Shown piece after piece: positions 8,222-17,343 of a stretch of 64,000 bases of DNA; positions within the stretch are counted from its first letter, which is position 1, and each line of letters opens with the position of its first letter. Source of the stretch: Allygus modestus (Eukaryota > Arthropoda > Insecta > Hemiptera > Cicadellidae); NCBI GenBank assembly GCA_963675035.1, contig OY776113.1:33118623-33182622 (forward strand), in the 5' to 3' direction. The translations under genes were made by a program, and so were the position numbers. Under the pieces are notes generated by a model. That model worked only from the letters and a program-made list of their open reading frames with translations. It was not told where the DNA came from and did no database searches.

Positions 8222-8911
8222 TATAGATCTGTTACAAAACTGTCCATTCTCACCCTGTACCTTCCCTTATATGGGTCCAGCGTCTTGTCAATCACCAGAA
8301 ACCCAAAGTTGTCTCGCCACGCTTGAGCGCACAACTCTCTAAATTTGTCAAAAGCCATGTCGGTAGTGACATGATCACTGTACACATGCCTTAGATTCAT
8401 ATCGTCTTGTTTGAATAAAATAACAAAGTTACAGTTGTCCCTCACCAGCTGCTTCGGTATAGCGCTGTATGTTTGCCCTAAATAAAATGTATCTATATTT
8501 TTTATGTCTACCCATAGTGAAATAACTGCGTATATGGTCATGTTTTTCGCAGGAAATATCGTCAAAGATCATTATAGAGTTTGGTTTAGCTTCGTTTGGG
8601 TGTACAACTAGACTGTTGTCATCATACGCGAAATAACCGACCTCCTTAGGCATTACCTTCTTTAGAAATTCGTACTTTGGCTGATGGAGGGACTTTGAAA
8701 AAACATAGACATTTTCAAACCTTAACCCATTCTGATCAAATAATAAATTAAATAAAACGTTGGTCTTCCCAGAGGAACTTGGCCCACTGATTATACAGCG
8801 AATTGAATCAGGTAATAAAATACCGTGTTTGTTCTTTTTAACCATACCCGACCCGATATATTCATCAAAGTTTTGGACGGGAAGCTCGACTTCCTGCTTC
8901 TCAACCCGCAT
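8221..8911 (-). pseudogene. FtsK/A32-type genome-packaging ATPase, frameshifted
   Basis: The 5' frame carries the Walker A site (CIISGPSSSGKTNVLFNLLF) and Walker B (NSIMIFDDISCEKHDHIRSY), typical of Polinton and poxvirus A32-like packaging ATPases. Just after the TMGRHK sensor segment the reading shifts. The remaining part (DTFYLGQTYSAIPKQLVRDN, then FVILFKQDDMNLRHVYSDH) continues in another frame to the stop at 8221. The shift coincides with a run of six T on the plus strand at 8498-8503. Together the pieces span about 230 residues, the normal size for this family. The role would be pumping DNA into capsids. The break is an indel, a sequencing error or, less likely, programmed slippage. Confidence 0.75.
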
Positions 8912-9108
8912 CCTGACTGATTACTCACTACTGATTACAACTGATATATACTTCCCGGACGTGGTCTTGATAAGCATATACCGAGCGGATGCAGCGGTCA
9001 ACCGCTATCACACTAAATCCTGTGAGTCAATCCAACTGTCATGGCTGCTATCATATCCCTTCCAACGCACGAGAAGTTTCGAACCTTTCCTTTTTAAAAC
9101 TCTTTAAA

Positions 9109-9933
9109 CTAAATAAACGTTACCGGTTTTTGACTTGCTAATTTCCTCAGCGTAAACCCACCTTTAAGTATTTCCCCTCTGTTGTCTTGTAATATGTATG
9201 TTACTGGTCTTGTTGGTTTAATCGCGTATACTGTAAACGTCTCATTTGTCCAATTTGGCAAATAGCCTTTTTTAAACACTCTTTTAGCTTTACTAATTCT
9301 AACACTGTCACCTAATTTTAATTTTTGTTTAAGGATTTTATGTTTGGGTTTTTTAACTTTATTTATTTTATTTAGAATGTCTTTGACATGTTTCTGTCTT
9401 ACATTCTTGGGTTTCATACCTATAGTCCTGTGCTTTGTGTTGTTGTAAGATGGTATGATTTCTGGCAATAGACTTACCCACTCATAACTACCTCTGGCAG
9501 TAAATAACTTGTAAATTTTTGTCTTAATCGTTCTGTTTAGTCTTTCTACTATACTAGCCTTAAGTTCGGAAAATGTATGGTAGTGGTTGATTTTGTATTT
9601 CTTCATCAACGCGTTTACATGTTTGTTGAACCACTCTGTACCCTGGTCTGTGTGAAAGTTTTTCATTTTATATTTAGCTAAGATAGGAGCGAGTGCCTTT
9701 GCCACTTCTGGCCCTGACTTGTCTTTTAGAGGTACGGCAAAAGCTAGTTTTGAGAAACAGTTAATCATGGTAAGAATAAATTTGTAGCCTTTGTTAGTTT
9801 CCGCATAAGGCTTCATTTCAACGAGATCAGCCTGGTAAAGGTCCCTTAAACCCTTAAGGGTGACTTTACGCCAGGAGTAATTTATCCTGGCCGGTCTGTG
9901 CAGCTCCTCAGCTATAGCTGTCTTACCGTCCAT
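9109..9933 (-). CDS. Retrovirus-type (rve) integrase of the element
   Basis: This intact 274-residue frame has the catalytic D-D-E triad: LYQADLVEMKPY, FHTDQGTEWFN and KASIVERLNRTIKTKIYK. The second Asp and the Glu are spaced as in retroviral and Polinton integrases. The C-terminal part (LKLGDSVRISKAKRVFKKGY, then ETFTVYAIKPTRPVTYIL) is an SH3/chromo-like DNA-binding region. The ATG start precedes GKTAIAEELHRPARINYSWR, and a classical N-terminal HHCC zinc domain is not visible, so the protein may be 5'-truncated or naturally short. It would insert the linear element DNA into chromosomes. Together with the polymerase, it is the hallmark of Polintons/adintoviruses. Confidence 0.8.
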   Translation of the reverse strand: MDGKTAIAEELHRPARINYSWRKVTLKGLRDLYQADLVEMKPYAETNKGYKFILTMINCFSKLAFAVPLKDKSGPEVAKALAPILAKYKMKNFHTDQGTEWFNKHVNALMKKYKINHYHTFSELKASIVERLNRTIKTKIYKLFTARGSYEWVSLLPEIIPSYNNTKHRTIGMKPKNVRQKHVKDILNKINKVKKPKHKILKQKLKLGDSVRISKAKRVFKKGYLPNWTNETFTVYAIKPTRPVTYILQDNRGEILKGGFTLRKLASQKPVTFI

Positions 9934-10109
9934 TTTACTAATGATAACTTTATTCTGAGGACACTAGTTTTATACTTACATCGGTGATTCTCATTATATA
10001 AATAAATATTAAGAAAGACAAATAGCTTGTCCGCTAAAGAGCTTATCAGACACCACGCCATACTTCCTCCTCACAGCAGTAACGCTCGGTCAGTACTGAG
10101 TGAAATGTC

Positions 10110-10506
10110 TATCGTGTTGGTGCCTCCTATACACCCGGTGTACGCCGTGTTCAACCCCGTATACTCTTCCATACTTTCTTATGGAGGGCAATACTTCGTC
10201 GACAACTCAGTCTTGAAACTTCTCAGAAATGGGCAATTTAGATTTTAAAATTAATGAATATAGCCCTGGCTCATTGATGTATACCGTATGAAATTGAAAA
10301 CTCAAAGGGAGGAACGTTTCGTTCCCCCCTTCTTCAGGCATTGTTTTACGATATTTTTCTCTGACATGATCTCTGATTGCTTCTTTAGGGTTGGTGTAGC
10401 CCAAGATTTTAGCAACATCTTTTGCTTTGAACCAAGGATTGACTGAGTGTCTGTTTGCTTGAGTGGGGTTTGAGACCACCCGTGCATATGCACCCAGGTT
10501 AAACAT
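10110..10506 (-). pseudogene. BRO-N family gene 1, nonsense-truncated
   Basis: The BRO-N core is clear: NPWFKAKDVAKILGYTNPKE, AIRDHVREKYRKTMPEE, then VYINEPGLYSLILKSKLPIS. BRO proteins of insect DNA viruses bind DNA and affect host transcription. The first ATG is at 10,506; the open frame runs further 5' without an ATG and without the usual N-terminal strand that gene 2 retains, so the 5' end seems rearranged. After EKFQD the frame meets a TGA, where gene 2 has a Trp codon. The following DEVLPSIRKYG is still recognisable in frame, then similarity to gene 2 ends. No C-terminal domain remains. Confidence 0.65.
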
Positions 10507-10584
10507 TATTCCGTGCGTGAGCCAATCCAGATTACCTGGTTGTAGCCCAGTACGAACTAATGTCCTCTCCCTTTTAACAAACAA

Positions 10585-10972
10585 AGGATAGAGTATTTTT
10601 TAAAGATAAACCATGGCTCCTCCACCGCCATGGCCCGTGGAGGTTTTCCGAAAGTAAACTAGCTGCCTCCCCCGTTTTTATTTTTAATTTATATTATTTT
10701 TACAATTCCCATCATACGGACTCAAGGAGTAGACCAAGTCCTCCTCGGATCGGGGCTCCTCAGTGTTAATAGTCCATCATTCACTCCGGGCAGTTCCAAG
10801 GAGTAGCCTAGGTGTTAGCTAGACGCCTCAACGTACAAGACCCTTCATCTCGCATTCAGGTTTACGGGGCTTTTTGTCACCCTCGCCAGTGACCTTCATT
10901 CAGGTTTACGGGGCTTTTCGTCACCCGCGCCAGGGACCTTCATTCACACACACACATTCATACAGTGGGATC
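10585..10972. other. Spacer between the two BRO genes
   Basis: No gene. It contains a strong GC hairpin around 10,619-10,643 (CCTCCAC paired with GTGGAGG) and ends in a 44-bp tandem duplication and a short CA run. Confidence 0.5.
10853..10940. repeat. 44-bp tandem repeat, two copies
   Basis: Two adjacent 44-base units start CATTCAGGTTTACGGGGC and differ at a few positions; a third unit begins and fades. They lie just downstream of BRO gene 2. Confidence 0.85.
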
Positions 10973-11784
10973 TTATGCATTGTCCAAGACATGCTCAACT
11001 ATATTTACAAAATTGTGAGAAGTTAGGATGTTATTGTATGCAGAGCCAAAGTGCATACCATAACTCTTCATTACTTCTTTTGCTTTGTTAAGTACATTAA
11101 TCCCGTTAGGAACAGGAGACTTGATGAAACAAGGTACGAAACCTTCATTTTTGGCTTTAATGAGAGCTTCGTTAAATTTTCTTTTTTGTATGCGAATACA
11201 TTTGTACTCGCAGAATCCGTAAAGCTCCAGAAGAGTTTCTTTAATAAGGACACATAAAACATGTTTTAGTCCATCGTCGTCTGACATCACAGCAACCTTC
11301 GGTGCCTGTTCAGTCAACAACTCATTCACTGACTGGTTTTCTTTACACATTATGTCGTTTGTAGTTTTAAATTCTGAGTTAATTTGAGTGAGCTGTTGGT
11401 TAATTTCCAGTGATTTTGTAAGTGATTGTAACAACTGATTATTTTCTTGTTGGATTTTATACATTCCATACTTTCTTATGGAGGGCAATACTTCTTCGAA
11501 AACCCAGTCTTGAAACTTTATTTTAAAATTAATGAATATAGCCCTGGCTCATTTATGTATACCGTATGAAATTGAAAATTCAAAGGGAGGATCGTTTCGT
11601 TCCTCCCTTCTTCAGGCATTGTTTTACGATATTTATCTCTGACATGATCTCTGATTGCTTTTCGTGGGTTAGAGTAGCCCAGGATTTGAGCAATCTCTTT
11701 TGCTTTAAACCAAGGATTATTTTCTCTGTCAAACAGTACTGCAACGGGTTGGTCGTTAAATATATAAGAAGTTAAGTGAGACAT
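10973..11784 (-). pseudogene. BRO family gene 2, broken by a small deletion
   Basis: The 5' part (from ATG 11,784) is a full BRO-N domain: SYIFNDQPVAVLFDRENNPW, then FKAKEIAQILGYSNPRKAIR, ending GLYSLILK. Compared with gene 1, a stretch of 19 bases is missing near 11,519, which brings an immediate TAA and shifts the frame. The 3' part (about 11,515 to 10,973) reads on as DWVFEEVLPSIRKYG, a coiled-coil region (QQENNQLLQSLTKSLEINQQ) and a C-terminal domain (LLELYGFCEYKCIRIQKRKF) of the kind found at the end of insect-virus BRO proteins. It was therefore a two-domain DNA-binding regulator before the deletion. Confidence 0.7.
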
Positions 11785-11800
11785 TTTATGTCAAGTATTG

Positions 11801-11878
11801 TGCAATAGTACAGATCAGAGCTACGTAAGGACACGTCTTACCTCGGCAGGAGCAGCGGCAAAAGTGACCGAGACAGAG
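11801..11878 (-). promoter_or_regulatory. 78-bp leader module shared with the polymerase block
   Basis: Nearly identical sequence occurs at 26,679-26,756 and 36,493-36,570, each time directly upstream of a minus-strand element gene. Read on the minus strand it contains GAGGTAAGACG, a good splice-donor-like match with the boundary near 11,841/11,842. It may be a common 5' leader or promoter-proximal control element. Confidence 0.6.
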
Positions 11879-11915
11879 TGAAGTTAACGTTTGAGAATAA
11901 AGAGCGCTAAAAGTA

Positions 11916-12000
11916 TCGACCAATCAGCGATCAGAACGCCTAATTACAACCAATGGGATGCGAGCTTATTCCGACCAATCACAGAGCTGTATTTTAACCG
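11916..12000. promoter_or_regulatory. Three-CCAAT-box promoter module
   Basis: CCAAT boxes start at 11,920, 11,950 and 11,975 and are followed by TATTTTAA at 11,990. The block matches 31,041-31,127 and 40,861-40,938 with the same spacing. On the minus strand it sits upstream of BRO gene 2. The TATA-like box lies on the plus-strand side, which would suit plus-strand or two-way transcription. Confidence 0.65.
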
Positions 12001-12389
12001 GTTACAACTAGTTGTCAGGTTTTTTAAATTTAATTAACACGTGGGGAGGCCTTCAATTTGGTAATGTTTCAAACTGGTCCCATTTCATTTTGGTAACGAA
12101 GACCACCATCTTTCCACCATCTTACCCCCAAACCCACCAGAAGTACCGCCCCCTCCTCACCCTTCTGAGAAATGGGCGTGGCATCTCAGGGATACACACT
12201 ATCTGTTGCTACCGGAACAACTGTCTACCACAACCCGGCCCAAAAAATTCCCTCGACCGATCCGAAATTACCCGTACGCGTTAAACAACTTAAAAAACGG
12301 ATAGGCCCAAGATTGTTCTCATTTGTTCTGGTTTTACAACAATCCTACAGTATATACTAATACTCTAGAGGGGTTTTATTTACATGCAT
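12001..12389. other. End of block A, with terminal-repeat-like motif
   Basis: Around 12,055-12,085 lies TTTGGTAATGTTTCAAACTGG followed by GTCCC. The inverted counterpart lies at 26,180-26,250 at the outer end of the polymerase block. No gene is supported; a plus-strand frame at 12,172 (MGVASQGYTLSVATGTTVY) has no recognisable relatives. Confidence 0.4.
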
Positions 12390-12745
12390 TACACGATAAC
12401 GGCGTAACGGATTTTAAAGTTTGAGGTGTCAAATTAAATTTATTTTTACGTAGATTTTCCAATACGTCTCAGAATTGTTAGAAAGGGCCTCACTTAAATA
12501 AATTAAAGGGCTGAATTATCGGAACAGTGTCGCTATCCGACGCTACGGTGCCGGTGGAAGTGTAAACCACGTATTGTTTGAAAGTACGTTATAGACCCCT
12601 ACGCATTATTCTCAGATGTTATCATCCGTTTAAATATCAGATATTTCGTTATGTTTGTTTACAACTGAAATAACCTTTCGTTAGGTACAAACTTGCACGG
12701 ATTCGAGCAACAGGACAACTAGGCTGTTATTATTGTAATTTTAAT
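12390..12745 (+). repeat. Interspersed repeat, about 330 bp, also at 47,505
   Basis: The stretch starting GGCGTAACGGATTTTAAAG and ending CAACAGGACAACTAG matches 47,505-47,818 over its length with scattered differences. It encodes nothing I recognise. Two unlinked copies point to a SINE-like or truncated retroelement family. Confidence 0.65.
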
Positions 12746-12760
12746 TTGTTTAACTTTATA

Positions 12761-14333
12761 AACGGGTTGAAAAAAAATACCTTTCAGAACTTTGGGATAC
12801 AATTCCTCATATAAAAAGAAAGAACTAAGTTCTTAAGAAGGTATGTCCTAAAACTCTTAGTTTACCTTCTTTCTCTCTGTATGTGTTTTTTACTTAATAC
12901 GTTATATCTTATGGATATCTGAAGATATCAACTTTAAAATTGGCACATGTATTACATGTGATAAGACTCATTTTTGTATGGAATATCAAGTTTCTACTTT
13001 GTAACTTTTCAAAATGGCGGTCATATTTGTCTTTCAAAGCTAAATATCTTAAAAACCGTAATACTGTATTTATAAAAACCTGTGCGGGATAAAAAGTTGT
13101 TTCTTATCGTCCCAAAAATAATCGCATGAAATTTATAACAATATGATTATAAATGACTGAGAAATTATGATTTGTATAAATTAAAACATGATGTTTTAGT
13201 CCATAAATGGCAAAAAACCATGTTTTAACATAGAAAAATGGCAATCAGTCAGTTATTCATAATCTTATTGTTACAATCTTAATATCATTATTTTTTAGGA
13301 CAAAATGACACAACTTTTCTGATCCCTACATCTTTTTCGAAATATTACGGGTTTTAAGATATTTAGTTTGAAAAACCAATGTGGCCGGCATTTTTAAATG
13401 GTTCAAAGTATAAACTTTATATTCTATACAAAAATTAGTCCTATGAAATGTAATACATGTACCAAATTTGAAGTTGATACCTTCAGATAATCTTAAGACA
13501 TATCGTATTGAGTAGAGCACACATACAGACAAATAAACGGGAAACTAATCGTTTTAGGACATACCTTCATATGAACGTCTTTCTTTCTTTTTGCAAGGGG
13601 AATCATATCCCGAAGTTTAGATATACAGAAATAAAATGGTATATTATGCTTATATCCATTCACATATATCATATGGACTAATTATATGGGGTTCAAGCCC
13701 AAATGCCAAAATTGTATTTAAAATGCAAAAAAGCTATAAGAACACTTTGTCAAGTCTCAAGAAGAGCATCGTGCAAAAAAAACTATTCAAACAGTTAAAT
13801 GTTCTAACATTATCGTCAGTTTTTATATTACAAGCAGCAAGTTTTGTACATTTGAACCTTGATAAATTTTCCTTCAGAAAACAAACTCATAAGTATAACA
13901 CGAGAAATCTAAACCATATAGACTTGCCACATCCAAATTCAACATTCCGACAAAGATGCCCAGACTACATATCAATCAAAATTTACAATAAATTTCCTTC
14001 AGAAATAAAATCTTTAGGTAACATAAGACAATTCAAAAATAAATTAAAGCAATTGCTTATCGTTAAATGTCCATACAAAATTGAAGATTTTAAAAATGAA
14101 AACAACAATGAAAATATAATATAAATTTAAAATAAAAATGTTGTGGGTTCAAGATTGGATGAAGATTATTTTGTAAGATTCAAAGGATTTAAATAATCAA
14201 AATTCAATCAGTTATTATTAGCATTACATACTCTGTCAATTTAATTTAGTTTTAACCATAATTTAATTATGGCAATTAAGATGTTTACCAATAAATAAAT
14301 AAAGAAGTCCTTAAAGTTTTATTTAACACCCTG
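12761..14333. mobile_element. Foldback/MITE element with a LINE inserted in it
   Basis: The element is a large imperfect palindrome: its left half (CAAAATGGCGG, CTTAAAAACCGTAA) returns inverted in the right half. It is the same family as the complete copy at 57,211-58,068. Its right tip (AAGTCCTTAAAGTTTTATTT then AACACCCTG) is displaced to 14,304-14,333 by the LINE insertion. The left end is degenerate. Confidence 0.7.
13617..14303 (+). mobile_element. 5'-truncated LINE (non-LTR retrotransposon) tail
   Basis: The frame 13,636-14,124 encodes the last about 160 residues of a Jockey/CR1-type reverse transcriptase protein: YYAYIHSHISYGLIIWGSS, then PDYISIKIYNKFPSEIKSLG and a basic end. A 3' untranslated part follows, ending in repeats of AATA. 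The target GAAGT is present on both sides (13,612-13,616 and 14,304-14,308), so this is a classical target-primed insertion, truncated at its 5' end. Confidence 0.75.
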
Positions 14334-15570
14334 TTTACATACTTAATGATGATGAACTTATGTGTATAGAAATTAAGTAAATACAAATTAATCAGATACT
14401 TTTCTTAACTGTTTTTAGTGAATTTCCCCTATAGGGAAGAAGTTATTATCGTAGTAGGCATGGTCATAAGACCTAGGCCCGGGACCATGATAACTTTTCG
14501 TTTTGAGGCCCCCAGACCCCAAAAACACCATTTGTTCGAAACTATATATATGTGTGTGACCGTGGGTGCGATAACTCTCGAAAATTAGTTCCGATTTTGA
14601 TGAAATTTGGTACAAACAAAAAAAGCAGCATTCATGACTTTAATTTCGAAAACCAGACAGATCGCCCCATCCGAAGTGGTATTTTTGGGGGGTGTTTGTA
14701 CCCCAAAGATTTTTTTAAATGTTTTTACATGTAATATTTATTGAAATCAAATTTTAGTTTTCACCATTGGATTCAGATTTAAAAAACAACACAATTTGGT
14801 GTTTTGATCATTTCTCTACGTCAATTGGTTACATAGATATTGAAAGTGCTAAACACAGTACGTTGTCCAATGTTATTCTTACGGAGAAAAAGAAAAAAAA
14901 ATTACATCTCGCTTATTTATGAACGTATACTAACGAAACTTGGTTTACAGCTTCATCTGGTTGTGGACTATTGTTATTTGCACAAAAAAAGCAATTTTTA
15001 AGGATTATTCACGTAGCAGCAAACCTGCGTACCCAGCCCCCATGTTATTCTTATGGGGAATAAGTAAAATGTAATGTATCCCTTAATTATGAACATAAAT
15101 TAATAAAACTTGGTATGTGGCTTCACCTAGTTGAGTTATATTGACGTTCACATAAAAACACATTTTTTGTGTCCCTTTTTTCAGCAAACCTGCGTACTCA
15201 TCCCCCATGTTATTCTTATGGAGGATAATTAAAATTGTATATGTAGCTTATTTATGAATGAATAGCTTAACTTATTCATACATATTTGTATGAAACTTGG
15301 TATGCGACTTTATGTGGTATTAAGACATATATTATGCACTGGAAATTCGCTTAGTATACATGCAGGTTTGCTGCGACGCGGGTATTTACTTATGTATTTA
15401 TTAATGGCAAATTTACATGTTGTTTGTAAAAATATTTGAAGATGCTTTATAGTAGTTTCGTATTGACAAAGTTCTATGTTATATTGATGGTATTTCTTAA
15501 TCAAATTTTGTATAAGTAATTAATCACACGACAAACAATCACTCGACTCTGACTATCTGTTGTTGGTAGG

Positions 15571-15840
15571 AGTCGCCGTCTAGTCGCCACCCCGACAGAT
15601 CGCCACCTCGGCATTTTGGTCATAGGCGACAGATCGCCACCTCGTAAAATTTAAAATGTCTTACGTATAGAAATATCATTGCCGTCTAGTCGCCACCCCG
15701 ACAGATCGCCACCTTTTTTCTCGGAGGTGGCGATCTGTCGGGTACGCTACCGACAGATCGCCACCTCGCACGGCCACGTCAAGTCGCCACCCCGACAGAT
15801 CGCCACCCCGACAGATCGCCACCCCGACAGATCGCCACCT
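15571..15840. repeat. 16-bp iteron array (GACAGATCGCCACCCC), about 8 copies
   Basis: About eight copies of the unit, in both orientations, some in perfect tandem at the right end. One pair faces each other around GGGTACGCTACC to form a long palindrome. The same unit and palindrome occur at 25,403-25,755 and 35,238-35,590. Unit spacing is irregular and there are no equal-length unique spacers, so it is not a CRISPR array. Confidence 0.85.
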
Positions 15841-16021
15841 ACTTCATAGAAACAGCAACTAGACGGGGACAATACACGACTATCCACCACTGTTATCAGT
15901 TGAAAATGTTATGATTTATAAACATTTATTTGAATCCCTAGGCTGACAAACAAATATTATAACACAATTGATTTTTGGGGGCTACTTGAAAAAACCTTGA
16001 ACGAACATAAATTCACTCACA

Positions 16022-16150
16022 GATTTACACCACAGCATTGACTATAATAGTTGATGGACATAAAGAACGAGAGTCAGTCAACTGATGTTGCCAGCTTGTA
16101 GGCGACTCTGTTGGTTTAAACGCTGCTTTTGTTGCAAATCATTTTGTTAT
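16022..16150. repeat. Inverted partner of 18,780-18,905
   Basis: About 125 bp (from TTTACACCACAGCATTGACT to the TTGCAACAAAAGC complement) reappears inverted at 18,780-18,905 with about 8 differences. It straddles the right arm of the large foldback element, so one of the two is nested in or overlaps the other. Confidence 0.75.
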
Positions 16151-17107
16151 ATATAACAACTCCACAACTGAATTTTGACACAGCGTCTTGAGACCTTGTA
16201 ATTTCCTTGTCAAGAAAGCTTTCTTTCCTACTTCCCCGCCTTATAACAACTGAACTGTAATGAGTTTGCAAAGACGAAGGACAAAATTATCCTCAAGCAT
16301 ACTATTATTAACTACCCCCGTAGCAGCAAACCTGCGTACTCAGCGAATTTCCAATGCATATATATGTATCTTAATACCACATAAAGCCACGTACCAAGTT
16401 TCATCAATATACATTCATAAATAAACGATTTATGACATTTTAATTATTCTCCATAAGAATAACATGGCGGCTGAGTATGCAGGTTTGCTGAAGCAAGGAA
16501 CACAAAAAAATGGGGTTTTATACAAATATCAATATAACTCATGTAGGTAAAGCCACATACCAAATTTCATTAATTTATTTTCATAATGAAGGCAGATAAC
16601 ACGTTACTTATTCTCCATAAGAATAACATGGGGCTGCGTACGCAGGTTTGCTGCTACGGGAGCCTTTGGTAAAAAATTTTTTTTGAGCAAATATCAATGG
16701 TCCACAACCAGATGAAGCCGTATACCAAGTTTCGTTAGTATACGTTCATAAATAAGCGAGATATAAAATTTTTATTTTTCTCCATAAGAATAACATTAGA
16801 CAACGTACTGTGTTTAGTACTTTCAATATATCGGTAACCAATTGACGTAGAGAAATGATCAAAGTACCAAATTGTGTGTTTTTTTAAGCTGAATCCAATG
16901 TAAAAAAACTAAAATTTGACTATTTCCAAAATTATATGTAAAAAATTCGAAAAACCCATTTTTGGGGTACAAAACCCCCCCAAAATACCCCTTCGGATAG
17001 AGCGATCTGGCTGGTTTTCGAACTTAAAGTCATAAATGTTGCTTTACATGTTTATACCAAATTTCATAAAAATCGGATAATTTTTACGAGAGTTATCGTG
17101 CTCACGG

Positions 17108-17145
<38 letters not shown>

Positions 17146-17292
17146 TAAAATCATTATTAAAAAAAATATATATATATATATATATACAGTTTCGAACGAA
17201 TGGTGTTTTTGGGGTCTGGGGACCTCAAAACGAAAAGTTATCATGGTCCCAGGCCTAGGTCTTACCATGCCGACTACGGTAATAGCTTCTTC

Positions 17293-17337
17293 CCTATAGG
17301 GGAAATTCGCTAATTCCCTATAGGGGAAATTCGCTAA
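17293..17337. repeat. Tandem duplication of the foldback tip
   Basis: TTCCCTATAGGGGAAATTCG occurs twice in direct tandem at the right end of the large foldback element, while the left tip has one copy. Confidence 0.8.
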
Positions 17338-17343
17338 AAATAA

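Larger units (their letters stand above)
14411..17343. mobile_element. Large foldback element with about 1-kb inverted arms
   Basis: Both ends share TTTTTAGYGAATTTCCCCTA in inverted orientation. The arms (about 14,411-15,390 and 16,310-17,343) match inward through the CCCAAAAACACCATT and ACAACGTACTGTGTTTAG segments and several copies of GCAAACCTGCGTAC next to TTATTCTTATGG. The centre holds an iteron array and other sequence. No transposase is encoded. The right arm contains (AT)n runs that the left arm nearly lacks. Confidence 0.7.

Noticed and set aside
10027..10248. 73-residue plus-strand frame overlapping BRO gene 1
   Set aside because: Antisense to the recognisable BRO remnant, with no similarity to known proteins.
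12172..12360. Plus-strand frame MGVASQGYTLSVATG... as a divergent element gene
   Set aside because: It follows the CCAAT module at a plausible distance but has no known relative and no counterpart after the polymerase-block module.
15571..15840. CRISPR-like array
   Set aside because: The repeats occur in both orientations with irregular spacing and without equal-length unique spacers. No cas gene is present and the DNA is eukaryotic.
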